Numbered from the stretch's first letter, positions 1 through 9,949 are shown. The stretch is 64,000 bases of DNA from an uncultured Bacilli bacterium (GCA_934095825.1 CAKOKQ010000002.1:62001-126000), one strand, 5' to 3'. A program made the numbers and translations. Notes: a model not told the origin generated them from the letters alone.

Positions 1-1869
1 AATAGCGTTCTATCGCAAATTGCCCAAATAAATGATTTAAGTAAATTAACGGATATTGTTGCTACTTTTATTCCTTTGAGTTTTGAAAAAAAAGTTAATT
101 ACATGAATGAATTTGATCCAATTAAGCGGGCAACTAACTTGATTTATGATATTTCGGTAGAAATTGAAGTATGTGAGTTAGACTATAAAATTGAGGACAC
201 ACTAAGAGAAGAGATGGAGTCTAATCAGCGCGAATACATTTTAAGAGAAAAATTAAAATATATCAAAAAAGAACTAGGTGAAGATAAAGACAGTAAAAAA
301 GTTCAAGACGACTATTTTACTATGCTCGATGATTTAGTTATGAGCACGCCAACTAAAAATAAGATAGCCCTAGAAATTAAAAAGTTAGATTATTTACCCG
401 AAGGACATCCCGAACGCGCTATTGTTCAAAACTATTTAGATACTATTTTAAGTTTACCTTGGAATAAGACGGGAATAGAAGAATTAGATTTAGAAAAAGT
501 TAAAAAAGCCCTAACCAAAAGTCATTATGGCTTGCAAGATGTTAAAAATCGTATTTTAGAGTATGTGGCTTTAAAACGCCGCAATCCTAATATTAAAAGT
601 CCAATTCTTTGCTTAGTTGGGGCCCCTGGGGTTGGTAAAACTTCAATTTCCATTGCTATTGCTAAAGCTTTAAATCGTGAGTTTTATAAGTTAAGTGTTG
701 GGGGATTAAATGATGTAACCGAACTAATGGGAAGTCGTAGAACCTATCTTGGCAGTAATATGGGTAAAATCATGCAGGCTATTAAAAAATGTCAAGTTAA
801 AAACCCCGTAATTCTTATTGATGAAATCGATAAAATGGTCAAAAATTATAATGGGGATCCTGCTAGTGCTCTTTTAGAAATAATTGATCCTGAACAAAAT
901 TATTTATTTACGGATAATTATTTAGAAGAGCCTTTCGATATATCCAATGTTATGTTTATTGCCTCAGCTAATGATATCGAAAATATCCCTCCGGCCTTGT
1001 TTGATCGCTTAGAAATCATTGAACTTTCTAGTTATACTTTAGAAGAAAAAATTGATATTGCCAAAAAATATTTATTACCAAGCATTTTTAAAAATTATCT
1101 AATAAGTGGTCGTGATGTTAAAATTGGTGATGATGTCATTAAAGAGATTATTGTTTCCTATACTAATGAGGCTGGGTTGCGTAATTTAAAAAGATGTTTA
1201 GAACAAATAATGCGTAAACTTATTTTAGAATATGATGATGAAACTTTAAAATTAAATATAACCATGGAGATGGTTACCAAATATTTGGGAGCTAAAAAGT
1301 TTGAAGAAACAAAACCTTTAGACATAAATAAAGCTGGTATTATTAATGCGCTTGCTTATACTCCTTTAGGAGGAGTTGTTATGGAAATAGAGGCTTGTCT
1401 ATTTGATGGTAAGGGGGAGATTATAACGACAGGCTCTTTAGGAAATGTTATTACGGAATCAATTGAAGTCGCCATCAGTTATATTAGAAGTAATAAAGAC
1501 TACTTCAAAGTTAATGATTATTATTTTGACAATCGCAATATCCATATCCATTTTTTAGAAGGGGCAACACCTAAAGATGGTCCTTCGGCGGGAGTAAGTA
1601 TTACCACTAGTCTTTTAAGTCTTTTGTTAAATAAACCTATTTCGAAAGAAATTGCCATGACAGGGGAGATTGGCTTAAATGGGGAAGTTCTAGAAGTAGG
1701 GGGAATCAAAGAAAAGCTAATTGGAGCTTACAATAATGGCATTAAAACTATCTTTATTCCTCAAAGTAATACCAAAAACTTAGAAGAAATACCTAAAGAT
1801 ATTTTAAATAAACTAACAATTTATGGTGTTTCAAATTACGAAGAAATATTTACTAAAGTATTTCTTTGA
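1..1869 (+). CDS. lon: ATP-dependent Lon protease, 5' end missing
   Basis: Cytoplasmic AAA+ serine protease that unfolds and degrades misfolded and regulatory proteins. The frame is open from base 1, so the N-terminal substrate-binding domain starts before the window; a TTG at 76 is only an internal codon. A coiled-coil stretch is followed by the Walker A motif GAPGVGKT (bases about 619-642), Walker B (ILIDEIDKM) and the C-terminal S16 protease domain with the catalytic serine in GPSAG (about base 1580) and the lysine in GGIKEKLIGA (about base 1710). It ends in TGA and is followed by a strong hairpin shared with the convergent reverse transcriptase gene. Confidence 0.97.
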   Translation, partial: NSVLSQIAQINDLSKLTDIVATFIPLSFEKKVNYMNEFDPIKRATNLIYDISVEIEVCELDYKIEDTLREEMESNQREYILREKLKYIKKELGEDKDSKKVQDDYFTMLDDLVMSTPTKNKIALEIKKLDYLPEGHPERAIVQNYLDTILSLPWNKTGIEELDLEKVKKALTKSHYGLQDVKNRILEYVALKRRNPNIKSPILCLVGAPGVGKTSISIAIAKALNREFYKLSVGGLNDVTELMGSRRTYLGSNMGKIMQAIKKCQVKNPVILIDEIDKMVKNYNGDPASALLEIIDPEQNYLFTDNYLEEPFDISNVMFIASANDIENIPPALFDRLEIIELSSYTLEEKIDIAKKYLLPSIFKNYLISGRDVKIGDDVIKEIIVSYTNEAGLRNLKRCLEQIMRKLILEYDDETLKLNITMEMVTKYLGAKKFEETKPLDINKAGIINALAYTPLGGVVMEIEACLFDGKGEIITTGSLGNVITESIEVAISYIRSNKDYFKVNDYYFDNRNIHIHFLEGATPKDGPSAGVSITTSLLSLLLNKPISKEIAMTGEIGLNGEVLEVGGIKEKLIGAYNNGIKTIFIPQSNTKNLEEIPKDILNKLTIYGVSNYEEIFTKVFL

Positions 1870-1873
1870 AAAT

Positions 1874-1931
1874 AAAAACTAACTATTAATGATAAAATTC
1901 TTAAAAATTATCATTTGTAGTTAGTTTTTTC
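1874..1931. terminator. bidirectional hairpin terminator between lon and the retron RT
   Basis: Long stem: AAAACTAACTA (from 1874) pairs with TAGTTAGTTTT (from 1918), and inside it AATGATAA (1888-1895) pairs with TTATCATT (1908-1915). A T-rich tail follows on the plus strand. The A-rich left flank gives a U-rich tail on the minus strand. It sits between two convergent genes, so it may serve both. Confidence 0.75.
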
Positions 1932-1968
1932 TATCTTTTTATCTGTTTAATATTTTAAAATTTACTGA

Positions 1969-2934
1969 CTATTCAATATATTTTTCTTTTAAACTTAAAA
2001 CTGTTTTTCGATATCTTAAAAATTCTTGATTATCTTTTTCAATTTGTAAGACAAATAAGATTTTACCATATAACTTATTTAAATAAGAAGAAGCCTCAAT
2101 ATTATATTTTTGAAATTGTAAATGACTATCTAAGCCAAACTTGTTTATATAATACATTTCTTGTCTAATTTTCTTTTTATATTCTCGAGGAACAGTTAGT
2201 TTTACATTGCAAACAATACCCGTAACTATTTGTGCTTTATTGGGTTCAATTACTTTAATTTTCTTTTTATTTAAAATAAAATTGTTTTTTAACAGCTCAT
2301 TTTTTACTAGAGTAATTATCTGTGAAATATTAAAATCACCAGAGAATGTCATATCATCGCAATACCTAGTATAAGAAATATTGTTTTCTTCACAAAATTT
2401 ACCTATCTTAATATCAAAACTTCTTAAAATTAGATTAGAAATATAACTTGAAGTTGGGGCCCCTTGGGGTAAAAAATTATTATAAGTAACTAAATTAGTA
2501 AGAAGACTAGCTACAGCCTCGGGATAAATATGCCTTGGAAAAGCTTTTTTATAAACATTTACAAAATCAATGCTAGGAAAAAAATCTTTGATATCCAGTT
2601 TTAGAATATATTTCTTATTTAAATGGGGCTTAGCATTATCAACTAAACTAACACCCTTTTTGTAAGCACAAGCAAAACAAGAGGTCCTTCTATCACTTAA
2701 AACATTATTTAAAATATTTCTTTGAATACTTTTTAAAGTATAGTCAGGTTCATAAATTGTTCGGTAGCCGCCAGAACGCTTTAAAATTTTAAACACCTTA
2801 TAATGCTTTTCGACATTATTACTAATTGTATATATTAACTTTAACCTTTCTTTATCAGTTAAATTATTATTAGAAATAAGATTAAGAGATAATATGAATT
2901 CATTAATTTTAACTTTGTTTAAATGTTCCCACAT
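1969..2934 (-). CDS. retron-type reverse transcriptase
   Basis: RNA-directed DNA polymerase of the retron family, which makes msDNA from its own structured RNA; known retrons are mostly anti-phage systems. At 321 aa it is a stand-alone RT with no fused domain. Retron signatures are visible: NAKPH at residues 100-104 (NAxxH), catalytic D114 in LKLDIKDFF, LPQGAPTSS at 155-163, the active site YCDD at 191-194 (Cys where YADD is usual) and VTG at 237-239. A GGAGGT site 7 nt before the ATG fixes the start. Upstream on the same strand lies a structured RNA with terminal inverted repeats (3061-3280). No effector gene accompanies it: lon converges on one side and lepA diverges on the other. A maturase or DGR reverse transcriptase is less likely because no maturase domain or template/variable repeats are seen. 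Confidence 0.88.
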   Translation of the reverse strand: MWEHLNKVKINEFILSLNLISNNNLTDKERLKLIYTISNNVEKHYKVFKILKRSGGYRTIYEPDYTLKSIQRNILNNVLSDRRTSCFACAYKKGVSLVDNAKPHLNKKYILKLDIKDFFPSIDFVNVYKKAFPRHIYPEAVASLLTNLVTYNNFLPQGAPTSSYISNLILRSFDIKIGKFCEENNISYTRYCDDMTFSGDFNISQIITLVKNELLKNNFILNKKKIKVIEPNKAQIVTGIVCNVKLTVPREYKKKIRQEMYYINKFGLDSHLQFQKYNIEASSYLNKLYGKILFVLQIEKDNQEFLRYRKTVLSLKEKYIE

Positions 2935-2964
2935 ACATATTACCTCCTAAAATAAGCAATACTT

Positions 2965-3041
2965 GATGTGATATTATATTAGGGAAGGGGATTAATCTAA
3001 ATAACATTTAGCATAAATCCCATGGAGTAATATAATCACAT
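2965..3041 (-). other. hairpin in the retron RT leader
   Basis: ATGTGATATTATATTA (2965-2980) pairs with TAATATAATCACAT (3028-3041), with a 2-nt bulge. The loop contains further nested pairs, GGGATT with AATCCC and CTAAAT with ATTTAG around AAC (2997-3011). It lies between the putative msr-msd RNA and the RT ribosome binding site. It could stabilise or process the transcript or control RT translation; the role is unknown. Confidence 0.5.
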
Positions 3042-3060
3042 GAAAATATTAAAAATTACC

Positions 3061-3280
3061 CTTGATGACTCATCAAAGTGGTTAACACCAATTGCTATTG
3101 CTTGATTTGATTATATAACAGATAAATTAAAATTGCTATTATAAATTAAATAAGAAAGGTTAAGATGAATCTTTTTTTGAGAAAATATCTTTCTTAAAAA
3201 AACCTAAAATCGTTATGAATAGTAAAATTAAATAAAACTTAATATGAAATAACTAAAAAATTTTTAGGGGAGTCATCAAG
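3061..3280 (-). ncRNA. putative retron msr-msd RNA with a1/a2 inverted repeats
   Basis: An 11-nt perfect inverted repeat, CTTGATGACTC at 3061-3071 and GAGTCATCAAG at 3270-3280, brackets about 200 nt of structured sequence upstream of the RT on its coding strand, as the a1/a2 ends of a retron RNA do. Inside are an AT-rich hairpin (3253-3267), a long imperfect stem at roughly 3130-3230 suited to an msd, and a small hairpin near 3081-3090. The 3' end lies 126 nt before the RT start. I could not pick the branching guanosine with confidence. Boundaries rest on the repeats alone. Confidence 0.65.
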
Positions 3281-3429
3281 AGCTAAAAAAAGATTTAAGG
3301 CTTAATTTGCTTTAGAAAAGGTAATAAAGAAATTCTGCTTTAAAAAAGTTTTAAAAATCCGTTTAAACAGCTAAAATATCTATCGTAATTAAAAAAAATT
3401 TGTTAAAATACTACTTGGATGTGAATTTT

Positions 3430-5226
3430 ATGAAACAACAAAATATTAGAAATTTTTCAATTATTGCTCATATTGATCATGGCAAGTCAACTTTAGCTGA
3501 CCGTATTTTAGAAATGACGGGGGCGGTTGATAAAAGACAAATGAAAGACCAATTGCTTGATAGTATGGATTTAGAGCGTGAACGCGGTATTACAATTAAA
3601 CTCAATGCAGTTCAATTAAATTATAAATATCATGATGAAGATTATACTTTTCATTTAATTGATACCCCCGGTCATGTCGATTTTTCTTATGAAGTATCTA
3701 GAAGTCTTGCAGCTTGTGAAGGGGCCATTTTAGTAGTTGATGCGGCTCAAGGAATTGAAGCTCAAACCCTTGCTAACCTATATCTAGCTATGGAATGTGA
3801 CTTAAAAATTATTCCTGTTATTAATAAAATTGATTTACCTAATGCTGATATTCCTAAAGTAACGAAAGAGTTATGTGATGTATTAGGATTTAAAGAAGAA
3901 GAAATTATTTTATGTTCTGGGAAAACCGGAGTAGGAGTAGATAAACTTTTAGATGCTATCGTTGAAAGAATTCCTGCTCCTGTAACGGATAATTCTAAAA
4001 AAACAAGAGCCCTAATCTTTGATAGTGCATTTGATGCTTATCGTGGGGTTGTTGTTCATGTTAGAATTGTTGATGGTACTTTAAAAGTTAAAGATAAGAT
4101 TAAAATGATGGCCTCAGCTCATACTTATGAGATAGTTGAACTGGGAATTAATAATCCTAAAGAAGTTAAAAAAGATATGCTAGTGTCAGGTGAAGTAGGG
4201 TGGGTAGTTGCCGCTATTAAAGATATTTCCACAGTTGAAGTTGGTGATACTATTACTTTAGAAGATGATCCCGCCTTAGAACCACTTTCTGGTTATAAAC
4301 CAATGAAACCTATGGTTTATTCAGGACTTTTCCCAATCGATTCTAGTAAATTTCCAGCCTTAAGAGAAGCTTTAGAAAAATTAAAATTATCTGATGCCTC
4401 ATTAATATTTGAACCAGAAACTTCTGATGCTCTAGGTTTTGGCTTTCGCTGTGGTTTTCTTGGTCTTTTACATATGGATATTATTATTGAGCGTATTACC
4501 CGTGAATTTAATATTGATTGTATTGCTACCTCACCATCAGTAGTTTATGAAGTAACCCTAACAAATAACGAAGTAATTATGGTTGATTCGCCTAACAAAA
4601 TGCCTGATCGTCAGGTAATTAAAGAAATTAAAGAACCCTATATTAAAACCAATATTTTTGTACCAAGCCAGTATGTCGGGGCCATCATGGAATTATGTCA
4701 AGATAAAAGGGGCAACTACCTAAGTATGGATTATATCGACCCCACGCGTGTTAATATTCATTATGAAATACCTCTTGCCGAGATTGTTTATGATTTCTTT
4801 GATAAATTAAAAAGTGCTACTTCGGGTTACGCTTCCTTTGATTATGAACTTATTGGTTATAAAGCCAGCGATTTAGTTAAAATGGATATCATGTTAAATA
4901 AAGAAGTTGTTGATGCCCTATCAGTTATTGTTCATAAAGACTTTGCTTACAATCGTGGTAAACAAATCGTTTCTAAATTAAAAGATGTTATTCCTAAACA
5001 ATTATTTCAAGTTCCAATCCAAGCTAGTATAGGTTCTAAAGTCATTGCTCGTGAAAATATTTCGGCCATGCGTAAAGATGTTTTGGCTAAGTGCTACGGT
5101 GGCGATATTTCTCGTAAGCGTAAACTTTTAGAAAAGCAAAAAGAAGGTAAAAAAAGAATGAAAATGGTAGGATCGGTTGAAATACCTCAAGAAGCCTTCT
5201 TAAGCATTCTTTCTCAGGATAAGTAA
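3430..5226 (+). CDS. lepA: elongation factor 4 (LepA GTPase)
   Basis: Translational GTPase that acts on stalled or mistranslocated ribosomes. The G-domain motifs are clear: AHIDHGKST (G1), DTPGH (G3) and NKID (G4). They are followed by the EF-G-like domains and the LepA-specific C-terminal domain ending in a basic tail ([17 protein letters not shown]). I choose the ATG at 3430, giving 598 aa, the usual family length; an upstream TTG at 3400 would add ten residues not seen in the family. A GATGTGA element precedes the ATG and TGTTAAAAT (about 3401-3409) may be its -10 region. The next gene starts one base after the stop. Confidence 0.97.
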   Translation: MKQQNIRNFSIIAHIDHGKSTLADRILEMTGAVDKRQMKDQLLDSMDLERERGITIKLNAVQLNYKYHDEDYTFHLIDTPGHVDFSYEVSRSLAACEGAILVVDAAQGIEAQTLANLYLAMECDLKIIPVINKIDLPNADIPKVTKELCDVLGFKEEEIILCSGKTGVGVDKLLDAIVERIPAPVTDNSKKTRALIFDSAFDAYRGVVVHVRIVDGTLKVKDKIKMMASAHTYEIVELGINNPKEVKKDMLVSGEVGWVVAAIKDISTVEVGDTITLEDDPALEPLSGYKPMKPMVYSGLFPIDSSKFPALREALEKLKLSDASLIFEPETSDALGFGFRCGFLGLLHMDIIIERITREFNIDCIATSPSVVYEVTLTNNEVIMVDSPNKMPDRQVIKEIKEPYIKTNIFVPSQYVGAIMELCQDKRGNYLSMDYIDPTRVNIHYEIPLAEIVYDFFDKLKSATSGYASFDYELIGYKASDLVKMDIMLNKEVVDALSVIVHKDFAYNRGKQIVSKLKDVIPKQLFQVPIQASIGSKVIARENISAMRKDVLAKCYGGDISRKRKLLEKQKEGKKRMKMVGSVEIPQEAFLSILSQDK

Positions 5227-5227
5227 G

Positions 5228-6313
5228 ATGAAAAAAAGAAAACCTGAATTACTAAGTACTAAGTTTAAAAAAATCATTATTACCATTATCATTTTTTGCG
5301 TGTTGATATTTATCTTGTGCTTAGGTATTAGTCTTATTGCTTTTTTAAACGCTAAAATTGCGTTTAGTGATATCTTTAGTCAAGCTTTTAATTATTTTCT
5401 TTATACAATTGGCTATGGTTCCTTAGAAGATGAGACCTTTTTACAAAACTTTTTAGCTATGATAGGTATTGTCTCTTTAGCACTTATGTCGACTTACCTA
5501 ACAATTAATTTATTTTGGCGACTAGATGATGTCATTTTAGATGAAGATATTAACTATAAAAATAACGAACTCATATTTACAATAATTAATAAAGGTCGCG
5601 ATATTTGTAATGTTAATATTAAGTTCTTTTTATACAATGCTAAGGCTAAGCAAAATCAAAATACTACTAGAGAATATGACGCTCCCATTATCATGAAAAA
5701 ATCTTCATGGTCATTTGAAGCCTCACTTGATGATACATTCTGGTATCAGACAGTTAAAAATATTTTAAGAAATAATGAATATCAAGTTTATGCTAGTATG
5801 TCATTTGTTGATATGAAAACTGGACAGGAAAGTATTAAATTAATTCCTATAACCGCAGGTAATATAATTGGTCTTACTCTGGCTAAACTAAATAATCCAG
5901 TTGTCTTTAATACTGAAGATATAAATCTTATAGCTAATAATAATAAATTAGAGTTAAATAATAAGGTTTTAACTTATAAGATTAACAGTAATGATACATT
6001 CTTAATGGCCTATTATTCTTTTGATAATTTAAATCTAAATAAGTATGATGATAAATCTTATTTAGAATGGAATTTAAAAAGTATAAAAGAAGCTATAATA
6101 GTTATTGAAATCAAATCTGGCGTCAATAAATTATTAGCTTATCAATCTAAATATACATTAAATGATAATTTTACTAAAATAAAAATACCTTTAAATGAAT
6201 TAAAAGGTAATAGAGAAGAAATAAAAGAAATTTGTTTAACTATATTTACTAATGATAATAAATACTTAGAAAATAGTATTGTCATGAGTGATTTAAAATT
6301 AATTGTAAAATAA
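5228..6313 (+). CDS. two-TM potassium-channel-like membrane protein with large C-terminal region
   Basis: I do not recognise the full protein. Visible: a basic N-terminus, TM1 at about 16-41, a re-entrant segment ending in TIGYG (60-64), which matches the potassium selectivity filter, then TM2 at about 71-97. TM1-pore-TM2 followed by a beta-rich cytosolic domain (about 100-205) resembles inward-rectifier (KirBac-type) channels. The last 150 residues are also beta-rich and end in a jelly-roll-like pattern. The gene starts one base after lepA and is probably co-transcribed with it. A potassium channel role is inferred from the filter motif and topology only. Confidence 0.55.
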   Translation: MKKRKPELLSTKFKKIIITIIIFCVLIFILCLGISLIAFLNAKIAFSDIFSQAFNYFLYTIGYGSLEDETFLQNFLAMIGIVSLALMSTYLTINLFWRLDDVILDEDINYKNNELIFTIINKGRDICNVNIKFFLYNAKAKQNQNTTREYDAPIIMKKSSWSFEASLDDTFWYQTVKNILRNNEYQVYASMSFVDMKTGQESIKLIPITAGNIIGLTLAKLNNPVVFNTEDINLIANNNKLELNNKVLTYKINSNDTFLMAYYSFDNLNLNKYDDKSYLEWNLKSIKEAIIVIEIKSGVNKLLAYQSKYTLNDNFTKIKIPLNELKGNREEIKEICLTIFTNDNKYLENSIVMSDLKLIVK

Positions 6314-6358
6314 AAACTAATAATTAGAGATTTTATCTTGAAATTACTAGTTTTTTTA
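6312..6358 (+). terminator. intrinsic terminator after the channel-like gene
   Basis: AAAAACTAATAATT pairs with AAATTACTAGTTTTT with one mismatch and a loop of about 15 nt, followed by a run of seven T. The stem begins at the stop codon. Confidence 0.75.
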
Positions 6359-6493
6359 ACTGACTTTTAAAATATTAATCTTAAATTTTATAGATTATAA
6401 TTATTATTATGACAAGCCACTGTCAAATGACCTTTTTTAGTATCTTTCTTAAATTTTTCGTGATATGATTATTGGTGTTAGAGGTTATGTATT

Positions 6494-7909
6494 ATGAGAC
6501 TAGTTAAAAAGAAAAGAAAATTATCAAAATTAACAAAGAGATTTTTAGGATATACATTTATTACTTTAATTTTAATATTAGTATGTTTATTAAGTTATCC
6601 AAAATTAGAAATAAAAGATAATGAAATAACGATGGATATAAATGATGATTTCTTTTATGATAATTATAAAGCTACATTATTTGGTAAGGATATAACTAAT
6701 AAAGTTGTTGTTTCTAATAATGTAAAAAAAGAATTTGGCACTTATAAAGCCGATTTTACCATTTATAATGGTCCCTTTAAAACAACTAAAGAAATGAAAA
6801 TTAAGATTGTTGATAAAGAAAGTCCAGTTATTACTTTAAAAGGGGATAATGAAGTAAAACTTTGTAAGATAGAGGATTATAAAGAAGAAGGATATGAGGC
6901 AAAAGATAATATTGATGGGGATATAACCGATAGAGTTACTGTTACAAAGACTAATGATTATGTCTATTATAAAGTTGTTGATTCTTATGGTAATGAAACA
7001 TCTATTGGGCGTAGAGTTATTATAGAAGACGATGATGCACCAGAGATTAAATTATTAGGAAGTAAAGAAATTTATTTACCATTAAATACTAACTATGAAG
7101 AAGCAGGTTATACGGCTACAGATAATTGTCTTGGGGATATTACTGATAAAGTTGAGGTTACAAATAATATCGATAATACTAAGACAGGGACTTATACAGT
7201 TACTTATAAAGTTAGTGATAATAAAAATGAAACGGTTGTTAAAAGAACTGTTTATGTAGTAAGTGATAGTAATACTAAAGGCGTTATTTATTTAACATTT
7301 GATGATGGTCCGGGGGCTTATACTAATCAAATTCTTGATATTTTAAAAAAGTATGATATTAAAGCTACTTTCTTTGTAACTAATGGAGGATCAGATGATG
7401 ACATTTTAAGAGAGTTTAACGAAGGTCATACTGTTGGTTTACATACAGCTTCACATAATTATGATATCTATAAATCAGTTGATACTTATTTTGATGATTT
7501 AAATAAAGTTCAAGACCGTGTTACAAGAATTACAGGGACAAGGGCTAAGTATATTAGATTCCCTGGGGGTAGTTCTAATACTATATCTAGAAGTCGTTGT
7601 AAAGGTATTATGACTATTCTTACCCAAAAAGTTATGGAAGAAGGATATCGTTATTATGACTGGAATAGTTTAGTAGAGGATGCTGGAGCTTGTGCTAGTA
7701 GAAAAGTTACTGATAAAAATGCTTGCGTTTTAAAATACTTTAAAAATACTATTTCTTATAATAAAATTAATGTCGTATTACTTCATGATATTAAATCATA
7801 TACGGCAAACAGTCTGGAAAATATGATTCTATATGCTAAAAATCAGGGTTACATTTTTAAAGCTTTAGATGATGAAGCACCCCAAATTCATCAACATATT
7901 AATAATTAA
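6494..7909 (+). CDS. membrane-anchored polysaccharide deacetylase with Ig-like repeats
   Basis: Probable extracellular N-deacetylase of peptidoglycan or another amino-sugar polymer (carbohydrate esterase 4, NodB fold). A basic start and one TM (about 18-36) anchor it. Two or three Ig-like domains of the DUF5011/HYR type follow (about 45-262, with repeated DGDITDRVTV and GDITDKVEV signatures), then the NodB domain with TFDDGP (268-273), metal-binding H317 and H321 in HTASH, RFPGG and a C-terminal LLHD. The Ig repeats probably act as a spacer through the wall. AGAGGTTA precedes the ATG. Flanking terminators suggest a single-gene unit. Confidence 0.88.
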   Translation: MRLVKKKRKLSKLTKRFLGYTFITLILILVCLLSYPKLEIKDNEITMDINDDFFYDNYKATLFGKDITNKVVVSNNVKKEFGTYKADFTIYNGPFKTTKEMKIKIVDKESPVITLKGDNEVKLCKIEDYKEEGYEAKDNIDGDITDRVTVTKTNDYVYYKVVDSYGNETSIGRRVIIEDDDAPEIKLLGSKEIYLPLNTNYEEAGYTATDNCLGDITDKVEVTNNIDNTKTGTYTVTYKVSDNKNETVVKRTVYVVSDSNTKGVIYLTFDDGPGAYTNQILDILKKYDIKATFFVTNGGSDDDILREFNEGHTVGLHTASHNYDIYKSVDTYFDDLNKVQDRVTRITGTRAKYIRFPGGSSNTISRSRCKGIMTILTQKVMEEGYRYYDWNSLVEDAGACASRKVTDKNACVLKYFKNTISYNKINVVLLHDIKSYTANSLENMILYAKNQGYIFKALDDEAPQIHQHINN

Positions 7910-7965
7910 TAGATAAATTAAAATATTCCTAAATAAAATTATAATAATTTAATACGAGGTGAGTT

Positions 7966-9051
7966 ATGCATTCTGTTTATATCCATATTCCTTTTTGTAA
8001 AACGATATGTACTTATTGTGATTTTTGTAAAGTTTTCTATAATGAAAAATTTTCGACTAAATATTTACAAAATTTAGAAAAAGAAATACTTAGTCAATAT
8101 AACAATGAAATTTTAGATACAATTTATATTGGTGGGGGAACCCCATCTTCCCTAAATCAAGCCGAATTAAAAAAATTATTTAGTATTACTAATATTTTCC
8201 AAAAAAGTCGTAAATGTGAATTTACTTTTGAAAGTAATATTGAAGATATCACTTTAGAACTTTTAGAAATTTTAAGGGCTAATGGGGTTAATCGTCTAAG
8301 TATTGGCATTGAATCTTTTAATAAGAAAATTCTTAAGACCATGAATCGTCATGCTGACTTTAAAGATTGTCAGAAGAAAATGGCATTAATGCGCTCCGTT
8401 GGATTTGATAATATCAATCTTGATTTGATTTATGCGATGCCTAAAGAAACAATGTTTACTTTGAGTAGGGATATTCATAAACTTTTAAAATTAAATCCTG
8501 AACACATCAGCACTTATTCGCTTATTTTAGAAAAAAACACTATTCTTTATAATCAGGGTGTTAAAAATATTAAAGAAGAAAAAGATGCAAAAATGTATGC
8601 TTACATTATTAAAGTGTTAAAAAAACATGGTTACAATCATTACGAAGTGTCAAACTTTGCTAAGACGGGTTTTGAGTCAGTTCATAATACCACCTACTGG
8701 TTAAATAATGAGTATTATGGCTTTGGCTGTGGAGCCCATGGTTATCTAGGTCATGTTCGTTACGAAAATACCAGAAGTATAACAAGTTACATTAAAGGAA
8801 GCTTTTGTCTTCATCAAAATCTATTAAGTAGACAAGAAGAAATGGATAACGAAATAATGCTGGGGTTGCGGCTTTTAAAAGGCATAAGTCTTTCTAATTT
8901 TCAAAAAAAATACAATATTTCTTTACAAGATGCTTATCCTAATGTTAACAATCTTATTAAAGAAGGGCTTTTAGTTTTAGAAAATGATTATTTAAAAATT
9001 CCCGAAAAATATATTTATATAATGGATAGTATTGTCATTAAAATAATTTAG
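7966..9051 (+). CDS. hemW: HemW-like radical SAM protein
   Basis: Radical SAM protein of the HemW/oxygen-independent coproporphyrinogen oxidase-like family; HemW is thought to be a heme chaperone. The 4Fe-4S motif CxxxCxxCxxC is at C11, C15, C18 and C21, followed by GGGTPS and the LSIGIES segment. The length of 361 aa is slightly short for HemW (about 380). No other heme genes are in the window, so its use here is unclear. GAGGTGA precedes the ATG. The last codons form part of a terminator. Confidence 0.88.
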   Translation: MHSVYIHIPFCKTICTYCDFCKVFYNEKFSTKYLQNLEKEILSQYNNEILDTIYIGGGTPSSLNQAELKKLFSITNIFQKSRKCEFTFESNIEDITLELLEILRANGVNRLSIGIESFNKKILKTMNRHADFKDCQKKMALMRSVGFDNINLDLIYAMPKETMFTLSRDIHKLLKLNPEHISTYSLILEKNTILYNQGVKNIKEEKDAKMYAYIIKVLKKHGYNHYEVSNFAKTGFESVHNTTYWLNNEYYGFGCGAHGYLGHVRYENTRSITSYIKGSFCLHQNLLSRQEEMDNEIMLGLRLLKGISLSNFQKKYNISLQDAYPNVNNLIKEGLLVLENDYLKIPEKYIYIMDSIVIKII

Positions 9052-9070
9052 TGATAATACTATTTTTATT
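9025..9070 (+). terminator. intrinsic terminator overlapping the hemW stop
   Basis: GATAGTATTGTCAT (9025-9038) pairs with GTGATAATACTAT (9051-9063) and is followed by a T-rich tail. The stop codon is within the hairpin. Confidence 0.65.
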
Positions 9071-9186
9071 TATAAAAAAATTAGCTTAATTATCATTTAA
9101 CTTTCGAGATTGAAAAAAATAAGTTATCGATGCAAAAGCAAGAATAAATTAAGTTATCTTAGCGTACTATTTTTTAGGTGATAAAA

Positions 9187-9792
9187 ATGTTTATTGCACA
9201 TCGCGGCAAAGTAACTAGTAATGTTAATGAAAATACAATTTCTGCTTTTCAAAATGCTATTTATGATAATAACTATCAAGGTTTTGAACTAGATATTCGT
9301 ACTACCAAAGATAAAAAATTCGTTGTGGTTCATGATTTTTTTAGTGATGGTAATCTAATAAACAAAACTAACTATCAAGACTTAAATAAAGATATTCCTT
9401 TATTAGAAGATGTTTTAAAATTACCAACAGATAAAATAATTCTAATAGAGATTAAAGAAAAAGATATAGATATATTAAAACTAAATTCCTTATTAGAAAA
9501 ATTTAAAACCAAAAATCTTTATGTTATGAGTTTTTTTAACGAACCTATAAAAAAACTCTTAGAACTTAAACCATCTTATAAATGTGGGATTCTAAATTAT
9601 CTTTTTAATTCAGAAATTTCCTATCAAGAATATGACTTTATTGTTCTTCTTGATAGCACACTAACTCTTAATCTGATTGATTATTTTCATAATCGAAAAT
9701 TAGAAGTTTTTAGTTATGGCATTATAAAACCTGACTTTCCTTACTCAAATGAGGTCTTTTATATAATTGATGATAAAATGTTAAAGTCTTAA
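9187..9792 (+). CDS. glycerophosphodiester phosphodiesterase (GDPD family)
   Basis: Predicted to hydrolyse glycerophosphodiesters from phospholipid or teichoic-acid turnover to glycerol-3-phosphate and an alcohol. Family residues are present: H5-R6 in FIAHRG, ENTISAF, the metal-binding FELDIR and VVVHD, and LIEIKE. About 201 aa is a compact version of the fold. AGGTGAT at 9176-9182 points to the ATG at 9187 rather than the in-frame GTG at 9178. No signal peptide, so cytosolic. Confidence 0.9.
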   Translation: MFIAHRGKVTSNVNENTISAFQNAIYDNNYQGFELDIRTTKDKKFVVVHDFFSDGNLINKTNYQDLNKDIPLLEDVLKLPTDKIILIEIKEKDIDILKLNSLLEKFKTKNLYVMSFFNEPIKKLLELKPSYKCGILNYLFNSEISYQEYDFIVLLDSTLTLNLIDYFHNRKLEVFSYGIIKPDFPYSNEVFYIIDDKMLKS

Positions 9793-9949
9793 AATAACTT
9801 ATCTATTTGTTTTATTTATCACTTTGGTAATTCTAAATGACATTAAAACTATATTTGGAAATAAGTTTCATTTAAGGTTGCAAAAATAAAAGTTGCTAAG
9901 CTTAAACAAAAATGCTAAAATTATAATGTAAAATAAGAGGTGTAATTTT

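Noticed and set aside
1969..2934. RT as a group II intron maturase or DGR enzyme
   Set aside because: No maturase or endonuclease domain, intron RNA ends, or template/variable repeat pair; retron motifs NAxxH and VTG are present.
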